A stretch of 28,361 bases of DNA from Chara braunii (Eukaryota; Streptophyta; Charophyceae; Charales; Characeae), in contig BFEA01000530.1 in the NCBI GenBank assembly GCA_003427395.1, forward strand, positions 1,001,740 to 1,030,100, read 5' to 3'. Below the pieces are notes generated by a model, which did no database searches, was not told the DNA's origin, and was given only the letters and a program-made list of their open reading frames with translations. Within the stretch, counting starts at the first letter, position 1. Each line of letters opens with the position of its first letter. Position numbers and translations under genes: made by a program. Positions 1-9,142 of the stretch are shown piece after piece.

Positions 1-75
<75 letters not shown>
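1..75. repeat. (GA)n microsatellite at the gene start
   Basis: A pure GA dinucleotide tract from the window edge to base 75, directly abutting the ATG of the long reading frame at 76. It would lie in the 5' leader of that transcript. The tract reaches the window edge, so its full length cannot be seen. GA/CT tracts recur at 24489-24614, 24777-24840 and 24931-24986. Confidence 0.95.
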
Positions 76-80
<5 letters not shown>

Positions 81-3042
81 GGAGAACGATGATGCAAATC
101 CCCAAGAGCCATTAGAGAGTCACTTCGAGATCGCGATTGACAGCGAACAGAGACTTGATTCGCCGATTATTCGGGAAATAAAAATAGAAGTAATCCAAGG
201 GCGCGATTTGTGGAGTCCATATGCGAGTTCGGAAGAGACGGAAGTGAAGAAGAAGAAAGAAAGTGCTGGCAAGGACAAGAAGAGGGGAGATAAACCCCGC
301 ACCCCACGTACCCCACGTACCCCACGCACTCCACGTGGCCAAAAGTCTCCGCGTGGGAAGGATTCCCCTCGGGGTGGCGGTACCCCTCGAGGGAGAAAGA
401 CCCCTTGGGTTAAGGATGGCCTCCCCCTCGACAGCCCACCCCCTCCGCAATTAGCCTCTGCCGCAGTTGCCTTTTCCCTGTTTGGTAGGGAGCTCGACTC
501 TGACGGCTCCGCATCTGCAAGGCAACCGCCACAGATTTTCGAGTCCACTCCCGTTCAGCCCGTGACATTGGCAGCAGCCAGCCCGTCACCTGACGCGGTG
601 CCGACCGGCAGCCATGGCCCAGAGGAATTGCCATCACCTGTCGGCAGCGCTACTGTAGAAGCAGGAAAGTCGGTATCCGGACCCGAAGCTTCGTTGGACC
701 CCTCAGGGCCTTCAACGGTTGAACCTCCCCCTCAAGCTCCCCCTCAAGCTCCCCCTCAGACCGCTTCCTTCGATTTCGGTGCCAGCCACACGTACAAACG
801 CGTGGTCGATTGGGCGTTCATCCAAACAGCTGTCTCACGACCGCTTGCTGTGGCAGTTCAGTGGGTTGATCCAGCAAACGGAGCACGGCACACCGTCGGG
901 AGAGCTGCCCTGGACCTCTCGAAATTCGTCGGCAGAGCTAATCCTCCACTTGAGCTTGACGAATGGCTCCCAGTGGGCCCTGCAGCTGCCTCAGACGAAA
1001 TAGCGACTTCCCCTTCCGGGCAGCCAAGAGAGGCAGGAGGTGGGGCTGGAGGAGGGAAAACCGCAGGGGCGAAGAGTGCCAAACAGACAGGGAAGGTGTC
1101 ATCTCCTGGACCCCGTGGAAAGAAAGGAGAAACCTCGGAAGAGCGGCTGGCGGCTGCTTTGCCCACAGTCCTGCCTAATGCCACCTTGAGGGTACGGGTG
1201 ACTGTATCGGAGCCTTTGCTAAAGGGAAAGGACGCGGAGAAAGGGGTCATCTTGGAGATGGAGGTGACGAGGGTTCATCCAGTGCCCCCTAAAATTCACG
1301 ACTTCGCAAGAGACCCTGCCATCGACCCCTTCTTGTACCATGTGGCAGTGCCATTTCCAGGGATGTGGGGAATGTGGTGGGCAGATTTGAAGGACTCACT
1401 TACGCACGAAGAAGCACCGCCTGCCACCGTAGACCCAGTTCAAGTAGGAGGCAGAGGACGAAGCGCGGGCAAAAGTGCTGGAAAGGACGAAGGACAGGAT
1501 AAGGGTGGGGGTGAGAAAGGAGGCAAAGTCTCGGACAAAGTCGGTGGGAAGAAGGCTGACAGAGCGAAGACAGCGGAAGAGGAAGGGGGCGAGCAACAGG
1601 CAGAGACGGAATCGGGAGTGCCGCTGGAGAAGCTCTGGCCCCCGGTGCTTAGGCTTGACTATGGCGAGGTAGAGATCGTCATCAAAGAAAAAACCGCCGA
1701 GACTTCTCAGGTGGAGGGGCAACCGCCGGGCGAAGCGGAAGCACAGAAAGAGAATGGGTTGCCTGCTCCGCCGGACTCTAAGTCTGAAGGGGGAGTCCTC
1801 CCTTCGGAGGAAGGTGGGAAAGCGACGTCGACAGCTGCGGCAACGAAGTCGACGAAGCCTGAGGAGGATGACGAAGGGGGTCCGGGAGCAAACAAGTCGA
1901 AAAAGAAGGGGGCGAAGAAAGAGCGCCCCGGCACAGCTGGCAAGGACAAACGGGAGAAAGACGGAGGTGGTGGGAAGAAGAAGGAAGGAGGGAGAAAGAA
2001 AGACGACACGGAGAAGGCGAAGGACGAAGAGCTCAGAGCTATGGAGGACGCCAGGGTCGTCTGGAAAGCGACCAGGTTGTCGGGCAGGACTGTCAGCAGA
2101 CGGTTCCTTCCTGCAGAGGCGGTCGAGGTCCTGAGAGCTTTTCTGTTCCGAAAGAAGAAACTGATGGGAGAAATTGCGCGCTACCTGAAGGAGGACCGGG
2201 TGGATATGACAGATCCGGTCTGGGAAAAGTACCACGCCACCTTCCTGGTGGATCTGGTGGCTTTACTGGAACCGGGTTGCTGTCTGGCAGAGCTTTCCAT
2301 CCCTCTCGGTGCTGCTACTCCCCAAGCTTTTCTGCTTCAGGGATTGTCTATGAGAGAAGGGGACGGGGAGCCGTGGTCCCCCCAACACCTAAGATACCCG
2401 TTGCTGAAACGTCCACCAGCAAATCCCAACAAGAAAGCGATACCTGTGGAGGGGGGTGAGGAGGGGAAGCAGGGAAATGACGACGCCGAGCCAGGCAAAC
2501 AGGAGGAGGAAGATGGCGTGCTTTCTCTTGCAGAGCAAAGCTCATGGCTAGAATCAAGGTCGTTCATTTTCATCAAGATTACCCTTAGCCAACCCATCGA
2601 GCCCATATGGGTGCCACCACCAAAGCCAGACCTCAAACTGGGAGACCTCATTCCCCCTCGACCAAAGCTGGAAAAGATGAAGGATAAGGCAAAGCCAGCA
2701 CTTGAGGCTTTTCGTAAATTCGTGGCTTCGATGATCTACGACCTGGCATCCCGGTATCAGGAGATGTTTGCTGAAAAAACAGAGAATGGAACACTCACGA
2801 CCCCTGATAATTCGGTAGACGAGAAGAGGAAACAACTCATTTTCGATTTGAACACAACTGGTAGGTGGCTTGGAATGAAGGAGAAGATGAAAGAGCTCAT
2901 GGTGAAGGTCGTAAGAGAAAGGTATGCCTCATTCCAGGGTAAGAAACCAACGGAAGAGGAGGTAGATGACATGTACAGCGATTTGTATACCTACTTGCTG
3001 GACCAGATCCATATCATTCTCAACAGGGTCACCGCGGACAGC
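76..3042 (+). CDS. CFAP70: CFAP70-like axonemal protein, first long exon (partial gene)
   Basis: About 989 codons are open from the ATG at 76 to a canonical GTAAGT donor at 3043-3048. Beyond it the frame stays open to 3372 but turns into low-complexity Pro/Leu/Ser sequence, which reads like intron. The visible architecture is a C2-like strand segment near residues 30-50 (IKIEVIQGRDLW), a (RTP)n then SPRG basic repeat at about 72-112, and a second beta-rich block at about 239-290. Lys/Glu-rich linkers follow at about 310-350, 450-520 and 545-655, with further conserved blocks at about 520-535, 660-745 and 824-865. The C-terminal alpha-helical block at about 875-985 contains KRKQLIFDLN, KVVRERY and LLDQIHIILN. 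That last block and the order of parts fit the N-terminal half of CFAP70 (TTC18), a central-apparatus/dynein-associated protein of motile cilia with C-terminal TPRs. The TPR half is not found in the window. The identification is by recall of the family pattern, not by a search. Confidence 0.6.
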
Positions 3043-3416
3043 GTAAGTCAAGCCCCAACAACGTTGCAAGTTCACCAAACACATAACCCATCCACCCTAT
3101 CTATTGACCGTCATAGTATCATCCTTGTCCGCCATCCGACGAGCACCCCCCTCCCCTCCTTGCTTCTCCTCCTTCCCCCTGGCCCCTCGTCCCCCCTCCT
3201 CTACCCCTCCTCAACTCTTCCGGTTGTTACTGAAGGACACCTCCCCTTTTTTGTACCACAGCAGAAAGGAATCCAGCTGTTGATCTATGCCCATGGGCTT
3301 TCTCCATCCCTCTTTCATTCTTACGCAGGGGAACTCTTTGGCACGAACTTGGCAGTCATGGCGATGAGATGATACATTCAGCAAAGCCTTACCACGACCA
3401 AGCAAACCTGACGCTG
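3043..3416 (+). other. Probable start of intron after the CFAP70-like exon
   Basis: GTAAGT at 3043-3048 is a consensus 5' splice site placed just after the last conserved helix (LNRVTADS). What follows is C/T-rich and, if translated, gives low-complexity residues to a stop at 3370-3372. AG acceptors preceded by pyrimidines exist near 3261 and 3327, but the sequence behind them has no family similarity that I can see. I therefore cannot place exon 2, and the intron may extend past the window. Confidence 0.5.
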
Positions 3417-3890
3417 GGGTTACAGGGCAAGAACATGCACAGAAATTATCGTGGATGATGATATGGTCTGAGCGGCTCGACAAAGGCCACAGGCAAGGAA
3501 CCAAGGGAAAGGGACAAGCGGGAGCAGCAGGAGAAGGACGATGGGGACGAGCGGGCGCAGCAGGAGAAGGACGATGCGGGAGGAGCGGGAGGAGCAGGAG
3601 AAGGACGATGCGGGCGGGGTTACGTGGCAAGAACATGCGCAGAAATTACCATGAAGGATGATGGTCTGAGCGACACGACAAGGGCCACAGACACGAAACG
3701 AAGGGGAGCAGGAGGAGGAGCAGGAGGAGCAAGAGAAGGACGGACGATGCGGGCGGAGTAACGTGGCGAAAACACGCATGAAATTATCATGGATGATGAT
3801 ATGGTCTGAGCGACACCACAAGGGCCACAGACATGAAACCAAGGGAGGGGAGGAGCGGGAGGAACAGGAGAAGGACGATGCGGGCGAGAA
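3417..3890 (+). repeat. Three degenerate tandem units, GA-rich
   Basis: Units begin at about 3417, 3617 and 3756, each opening with a variant of GGNGTTACGTGGCAAGAACA. They continue with AGAAATTAYC, GATGATGATATGGTCTGAGC, a GGCCACAGACA block and a GAGCAGGAGGAGC / GAGAAGGACGATGCGGGCGG block. Unit lengths are about 200, 139 and 135 bp, the differences lying in the GAGCAGGAG-type internal repeats. There is no credible coding potential, and the long frames on either strand here are by-products of the repeat. Confidence 0.8.
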
Positions 3891-3971
3891 CCCTTCTTCT
3901 TCCAGTGCGCTCGCTGGATGAAGCGAAGGGGAGTAGGACCAAGAGGAGGAGGAGGTGGAGAAGGAGCAGGA

Positions 3972-4139
3972 GGCGCAGAGAGAGGAGGAACATGCTGTTC
4001 CTCCTCCTAAGAAGCCTCCCCTTCCGCCTGCAACTCCTCCTCTCTCCTCTCGCGCTCGCCTTTCAGAGGAGGAGTTGCAGGAGGAAGGGGAGGCTTCTTA
4101 GGAGTAGGAGCGACAGCATGTTCCTCCTCTCTCTGCGCC
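3972..4139. repeat. Near-perfect inverted repeat (hairpin), arms about 72 bp
   Basis: Left arm 3972-4043 (starts GGCGCAGAGAGAGGAGGAAC) and right arm 4065-4139 (ends in its reverse complement) pair along nearly their whole length. There are only a few mismatches or small gaps around 3999-4006 and one near 4026. The loop is about 21 bases. The arms contain CTAAGAAGCCTCCCCTTCC and CAACTCCTCCTCT. Part of the loop side (CCTCTCGCGCTCGCCTT) is repeated directly at about 4220-4236. Confidence 0.85.
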
Positions 4140-4860
4140 ACACAGCATGTCGTCGTCGTCCTCCCTTCAGGAGGAAGAGGAGAACGAGGAGAAGCGACGA
4201 CGAGTATTGTCCTCCTCCCTCCTCTCGCGTTCGCCTTATAGCTCGCGCCTATTGAATTGCGCTTAGGCTGAAAAACGTGCAGGACTTCTTTTTTTTCCCA
4301 AGGGTCATATTACCAGATTCACATAGAGCGACCAACATGCGCGCGGGAGGAGACGCGGGCAAAGCGAGGAAAGAGGATGATCGTTATCGACGCCACAGTC
4401 ATCCTCCTGCCCCCTGTTGTCCCGCTCCCTCCCTCCTTTCGCCCTCCTGCCCCCGCCCAAACAGCAAGCCGTGACCGGTTCAAATCCGTAGCCAATTTTC
4501 TCGCACGAAAAAAACGTGTGGGCCTGTCCCATTGGGTTACCCGCCACGTGCACCTCGGGTAGGCAAAACGGTAGCCAGTTTACCGGGATGGAAACCGCAA
4601 TCAAGGTGCGCTGGAGACACAAAGCACAATCTGGGTCTACCTGGGACATGCCTCTGTCCCGGGGCGAGGTCCCACTAGCAAAGAGGTTTGGATTGAGATG
4701 GAACTGCTTTTCCGCATCTCTGCTGAACACACGTCCAGATTCAGTATATTTATCCAACCTTCTTTGCTAGTGGGACCTCACCCCCGGGTACACCTAGGTA
4801 CTTTTCCCACCCTTCCGTGGCTTCGTCACTGGGAACCCATCGTTGAACTTTGTAGGCAAT
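4140..4860. other. Intergenic/intronic sequence without a supported gene
   Basis: No convincing coding region. Contents are a 17-bp match (4136-4152) to the inner repeat of the MITE at 6732-7129, GA/CT-rich sequence to about 4250, a Pol III B-box-like GGTTCAAATCC at 4477-4487 without a matching A box, and the inverted repeat at 4666-4779. Confidence 0.6.
4666..4779. repeat. Inverted repeat, 28-bp arms
   Basis: Arm 4666-4693 (GAGGTCCCACTAGCAAAGAG...) is repeated in reverse complement at 4752-4779 with two or three mismatches or shifts around AAGAGG/AAGAAGG. Outside each arm a CCCGGGG-type run (4658-4665 and 4780-4788) extends the pairing. The 58-bp spacer is A/T-richer and contains TATATTTAT. 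It lies just upstream of the SINE-like module at 4861-5005 and may be part of that element's body. Confidence 0.8.
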
Positions 4861-5005
4861 GGGACGCTGGGCCCGGTTCCCAGTTTGTGCCAATTTGGGA
4901 GGATATGGTTTTATCTATGGGACGCTGGTCCCGGTTTCCAGCAGGTGTTGCTCCCCACCAATAGATGGAGCTTGTGTTGGAAAAAAAAAAAAAAAAAAAA
5001 AAAAA
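4861..5005 (+). mobile_element. SINE-like retroposon 3' module, copy 1, with A25 tail
   Basis: Two tandem versions of GGGACGCTGGNCCCGGTTYCCAG (starting 4861 and about 4919), then CAGGTG, CTCCCCACCAATAGATGGAGC, a short spacer and 25 A at 4981-5005. The same module occurs at 8250-8303 (reverse), 24298-24414 (forward) and 25194-25248 (reverse), each next to an A-rich tail in the matching orientation. The 5' boundary of this copy is not determined. It may reach back past the inverted repeat at 4666. Confidence 0.65.
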
Positions 5006-5199
5006 GTAATGTCGCCATGTTGTCAGATGCCCATCAGTTCCCTGTCACTTGCAGGGCTCAGTTCATCACCTTCGTTTGTCCCTGCTGGATAAACGTTCCT
5101 TGTCCTACACCAAAACTGACACAACTGCCTGCAGTACATCCTGAAATAAGTATAATACTGAGATAGACTGATTCCTGCACAAAAAGCGCTCATCAGTTA
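5006..5199. other. Short stretch with no recognised feature
   Basis: Between the A25 tail and the first LINE-like coding sequence I see no gene, repeat or clear target duplication. It could be the 5' part of LINE copy A or the host target sequence. Confidence 0.4.
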
Positions 5200-6722
5200 G
5201 CAAGACGAGCGAAGAGGCCCTTAAGAGGGAAGTAGGGTAGATAGACGAGGGTGGGGCATTGATCTTGCCTTGGATGCAGGTAGGCAATCCTGGATGAGGG
5301 TGAGCTCTGCCAGTACCTTTCCAAGCTATCGATCACGACCATCCGCCTACCGGTATGCCGAGCCTTGCTGAGCCTCAAGCTACCGGAGGCAATCCTGGAC
5401 GGCCGCTTCTACAACGAAGGCTCCAAGGGAACCTGCAGCAGTACTGGTCTCCCGCAATCCAGATAAGCTACAGGTCGAGCCGCTGCTAGTGGGATGGAAG
5501 GAGATTGCAGGCCCCAGGGACTTCCTCCCAGTGGTACTGTATAAAACCAACATTGGACTTCGAATACAGCAGGCTAGGTGGAGGAGTCAGCCTGTCGTAC
5601 TGGCAGCAGGAAGATTGCAGAAAGAACGGGGATTCAGACTGGGAGACGTGGATCTACAGAAACTTTGAAAGGCCTTGAAAAGGATACCCTCGCAAAAGCA
5701 GAGCAGCCTAATGTGGATTCAGTCAATGTTGGTCACGCCATCGGCTACCTGGCTGAAATCGAGAGGAATGGAAGTGTCGGAAACATGTGGAAGGTGCCGC
5801 TGGGGCTGGGACACAGGAGTGGACCTTATATGGTTTATGCCATGAGGATCACGACCTAACCAAGGGCTGGGGCTATGTGGCTTTAGCATGCAGAGGCACC
5901 ATCACGGAGACTATTTGGAAAGCACGAAACGGAGTGGTCTTCAAGAACGAAACACAGACATTCCAGGCCCAGACAGCCAGGATCAAGGCTACACTCAGGA
6001 AAATAATACAGGTAGACTGGTATAACACACAGGGCCATCCAAACAGAGGTGCAGCCGCCAGACCTGGTCGAAAGACGATAAATTAGCCTCCATAACAGCG
6101 GATGGGAAGCTCAAACTGGCACCTTGGTTAATCCAAGAGAAGCAACAGGACCCAGGACATAGAACCGATCTAGGTTTGCATGGCTAAAAAGAGACACTGG
6201 AGTGGTGGAATTAGTATTGTTTAGATGAACCAGGACACTCGGCTCCTGGCGGCGGTCACAGGAGACCGCAATGGGCAGGCTAGGGAGGAGAGCGTCAGGT
6301 GACAAAGAAGGAACTTTGGGTTCCGCTCGGTCGGGTAGGCCGGGGTCAGACTGTTTAGTGAGTAGGTTTGTGTATTAGGCCAACAGGCAGCCTAAGATAG
6401 GTAGTTTCGGTAGGTAAAGGAGTAGGATACGTGAGGTTGAAAATTGGTCAAGAGGTAAGCAGTTACGAATAGTTTTGTGGTTATTAGTGGTTGCACCACT
6501 TCAGGATAGAAGAGCAATTTCAGGGCTTGACAATTCTAGGGCCTTAGTAATTCGGTAACAGATGGTAGGGAAGGTAAGGTTCTAAGTCTGTTGACTGTAA
6601 GCTTAAAAAATAAATAAATAAATAAATAAATAAAAAAGCAAAAAAGCAAAAAAAAAAACAAAAAAAACGAACGAGATTCTGGAACAAAACAAAAAAAACG
6701 AAAAAAAAAAAACAACAAAATG
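5200..6722 (+). mobile_element. LINE copy A: 5'-truncated non-LTR retrotransposon, C-terminal part and 3' UTR
   Basis: A decayed reading frame at about 5270-5830 ends in a reverse-transcriptase-associated zinc-binding segment: LVTPSATWLKSRGMEV, then CGRCRW at about 5785-5805. It aligns by eye with LVTPSTVWFWSRGMET followed by CSRCSW in copy B at about 23218-23295. A second open stretch (5787-6086) carries ETIWKARNGVVFKN and ATLRKIIQVDW, the usual C-terminal tail of plant L1-like ORF2. The 3' UTR contains ACCAGGACACTCGG at about 6229-6242, shared with copy B at 23861-23875. The copy ends in a long A-rich tail at about 6603-6722, including (TAAA)n. Endonuclease and RT core are absent, so it is a truncated, dead copy. 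The 5' boundary is approximate. Confidence 0.75.
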
Positions 6723-6731
6723 AAACAGTAA

Positions 6732-7129
6732 GGGCCTCGCCACACCAATGTCGAAACATCACAAAATTCAACGTATGTCAGGAAATTTTTGACATTCCCT
6801 CTTTCGACAGAAAAACCCTCTTCGCCACACAGCATGTGGAAGTGAAGAACTCACAAGTCCTATGCACAAAAGAGACAAACTGGGGGGAAGATAGGACAAG
6901 CGTTGGTGCGTTCTCTTTTTCGACATTCGGGCAAGAATTCGACATCCCATCCGAGGACTGTTGAAAATGTCCAAGTTGCAGGCTGGGAAACGAGCCCATC
7001 TCGAGAGGAGGTGTCAAAACCCTTTCCCTGACAGCCCCTGAATTTTTTTGGCATCTCGGATTTCGACATGCTGTGTGGCGAGGAGAAAATGTCAAAAATG
7101 CATTGTTCGACATTGGTGTGGCGAGGACC
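6732..7129. mobile_element. MITE, PIF/Harbinger (Tourist) type, 398 bp
   Basis: Terminal inverted repeats of 24 bp, GGGCCTCGCCACACCAATGT + CGAA at 6732-6755 and its reverse complement at 7106-7129, with one mismatch. They are flanked by TAA at 6729-6731 and 7130-7132. A second, inner inverted repeat is built on CGCCACACAGCATGT (6818-6837 and 7066-7085). The interior carries many copies of TTCGACAT or its complement. The 3-bp TAA/TTA duplication and the GGGCC-type ends are the hallmarks of PIF/Harbinger MITEs. No transposase is encoded. It inserted directly beside the A-rich tail of LINE copy A. Confidence 0.88.
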
Positions 7130-7132
7130 TAA

Positions 7133-7559
7133 GGAGATGAAAATGTCGAAGGGAGGCTTTCAAATTTATTCTGACGGGGGGGGCGCCGCGGCTGGGTGGC
7201 TGCGTTAATTTTGGCCGCTCCGAACCGGTGCTGGCACGGGCTGACTCAGGCAGGTGTGAAGTGGTTCAATTTGGATGTTGTTCGAGAAGCAAATAGTCAC
7301 AAGCTGGAGGCCATCACAGTGACCCGAGAGGTGTCAACACTCCTGCTCCTGAAAGTGAACGACAAACTTCCGGACTGAGCGAATCTGCGGTCTAAGTTTA
7401 TGCTGAACTCCTTATCGGAGAGTTGGCGTTCCTCCTCACAAGCAAGCCACTCCGAAGGTAGTCCAAGGCAGAGTCCTATGCTTCAATCTCCAGTCCAAGG
7501 AGAACCAAGGTGGGGCGATGATCCAGATTCTCGCATCCAAAATCAGGCGGAAGAAACTG
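7133..7559 (+). other. Possible 5' region of LINE copy B, or unrelated sequence
   Basis: An open frame runs to a stop at 7376-7378 (containing GVKWFNLDVVREANSHKLEA). I do not recognise it, and it could be the end of a LINE ORF1 or chance. The endonuclease similarity of copy B starts at about 7570. No promoter or clear element boundary is seen. Confidence 0.3.
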
Positions 7560-8169
7560 TTGTTAATGGTTAAGCTGAAACTTGGGTCGTGGAATGTGCG
7601 AGGTCTAGGGGACACTACATGGAGAGAGAAGAGGAAACGAGTCAAGGCATGGATGTTCAGTCAAAAGGTGGACTGTCTTTGTCTGCAAGAGACGAAGTTG
7701 GGTGAGGATAAGCTTAATTTAATACAGGAGTGGTGGGACGGCCACAATTCTGGTCATCCAAAAAAACAAAAAAACAAAAACAATTCTGGTCACCAGCTCA
7801 GGGCATGAGGGGTGGGGTAGCTATACTGGTACACCGAAGCCTGCAAGATGATGTTGTGGATGCGGAAACTGACCTGTGGGGGAAATGGACTTGGGTCAGA
7901 CTACGCTCAGGGCAGAAGGAGTGGGTGATCATGACTGTCTATGTGCCTGGGGACCCGACCTCAAGAGCGGATTTTTTAATAAATCTCCAAGGAATAATTC
8001 CGTCCTTAGATAACTTGGTCATTATGGGGGATTGGAACCTATCCATTGAGGAGGCTCTATGCAGGGACTCCCGGTCAGCAGGAAGAAGAGACTCTATAAC
8101 ACTGTTCGATCTAATTCGAGAGAGAGACCTATCAGACCCCTTTCGCAGCCTGAATCCAGAGGATCCAGG
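7560..8169 (+). pseudogene. LINE copy B: endonuclease domain, N-terminal part
   Basis: An AP-endonuclease-type domain of an L1-like ORF2. Visible motifs are GSWNVRGLG (about 7585-7611), CLQETKLG (about 7681-7704), GMRGGVAILVH (about 7803-7835), VYVPGD (about 7939-7956) and IMGDWNLS (about 8022-8045). The frame shifts near 7740-7780, so the first part reads in the frame of 7518 and the rest in the frame of 7730. Within that zone lies a 36-bp insertion with a 13-bp duplication. The domain is cut at 8169 by a reverse-oriented retroposon. In life this domain nicks target DNA to prime reverse transcription. Confidence 0.85.
7744..7792. repeat. 13-bp direct repeat flanking a 23-bp A-rich insert
   Basis: ACAATTCTGGTCA occurs at 7744-7756 and again at 7780-7792. 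Between them is TCC followed by A-runs broken by single C (7757-7779). A direct target duplication around nothing but a tail-like A-rich segment is what an extremely 5'-truncated LINE/SINE insertion would leave. Confidence 0.7.
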
Positions 8170-8815
8170 GTGTTTTTTTTTTTTTTTAAACAACTCCACC
8201 AGTGTTAGTGATGCTGATAGGAGCAGACACCACTAACACCTGGGGAGAGGCTCCATCTATTGGTGGGGAGTGTCACCTGCTGGAAAACGGGTCGAGCGTC
8301 CCATATACAGCCAATGATACTGTCTGAAAGCCATGGGGCCAGTAACTGTGATGTGCCTCTTCCCCTAATCTGTGCCTCTTCACCCTCTAAAGAAGGGTGC
8401 CATCTAAAGCTGATAAGGCCTGGCACTACGACTAGGATCTTTACCCTTGGCTTCGCTTTTCATCCATCCAAATCGCACCACTGCATTCCTACCAGGCAGT
8501 TGGAAGTGGGAGAAAGGGGTGGAGGTAAAAGCTGTCTCTATTTTGACCCAGCCCTGACAGGTATAAGCTAATTCCACCCTCCCACCCTCCCCCCTACTCG
8601 CTACCAGGTGCCGTTTCTCCCTTGCCCGATCCTTGTGCCTTACTGCTTCCTTCTGCTAGGGATCCCCACCTCCGTACCACTGCTCCCCCACCATAGCTAG
8701 AGCTGGTGGTGGGAAGGGGTCGGGGAAGTCCGAAGCAGGGCGCCAAGGGATGTCCTGTTGGATATCTGTCCATTCTTGAAAACGAAGCTGGTAGTTCCTG
8801 CCATTTTGTCCCACA
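8170..8815 (-). mobile_element. SINE-like retroposon copy 2, complete insertion of about 646 bp
   Basis: Inserted in the LINE endonuclease between DPG and YTWYS. Target duplication ATCCAGG is visible at 8163-8169 and 8816-8822. On the minus strand the element ends in a poly(A) (T-run at 8173-8187 on the plus strand), preceded by the shared module CTCCCCACCAATAGATGGAGC (8250-8270) and TGGGACGCT (8295-8303). The body (8310-8815) has no recognisable coding sequence, and I found no convincing Pol III A/B boxes. It is the best-bounded member of the four-copy family. Confidence 0.75.
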
Positions 8816-9068
8816 ATCCAGGTTATACCTGGTACTCTTGTATTTGGTGGGAGGGGAACGACAGGGGGGTGGTGAGGCGCAAACTAGGCTACTGCCTGGT
8901 AGAAGGGGTGTCATGCAGACTGTTACACACGTCCGACAGGTAGCACATCCCCTGTCCGACCATAAACCAGTTGTGGTTGATGTGGTGCTATCAGGAGCAA
9001 TGGAGAGGTGGAGGAGTTACTTTAAGCTAAACGCTCAGAACCTGGAGGATCCGGGGCTGAGAAGCTAG
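8816..9068 (+). pseudogene. LINE copy B: endonuclease domain, C-terminal part
   Basis: The endonuclease resumes as PGYTWYSCIW and GVVRRKLGYCLVEG (frame of 8758), then shifts frame to give HPLSDHKPVVVDVVLSG (about 8946-8996), which contains the conserved SDH catalytic motif. The stop at 9066-9068 and a further frame change before 9143 separate it from the RT part. It is non-functional as it stands. Confidence 0.8.
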
Positions 9069-9142
9069 GTGCAAGGGCACATGGAGGACTGCAAACTACC
9101 AAACCATGGTTCTCGTCTACCGCAGAATGGTTAGACGGTGGT

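Noticed and set aside
1396-2235. 279-codon minus-strand frame inside the CFAP70-like exon
   Set aside because: A shadow of Lys/Glu-rich coding DNA on the other strand: Arg/Leu/Phe-rich, with no family resemblance.
3452-4255. Several 60-140-codon frames on both strands in the GA-rich repeats
   Set aside because: Strongly biased composition and tandem structure. The frames follow the repeat units rather than a conserved protein.
4477-4487. tRNA-type B box GGTTCAAATCC
   Set aside because: No A box at proper distance upstream, no cloverleaf, and the other copies of the nearby SINE-like module show no counterpart. Not called as a tRNA or Pol III promoter.
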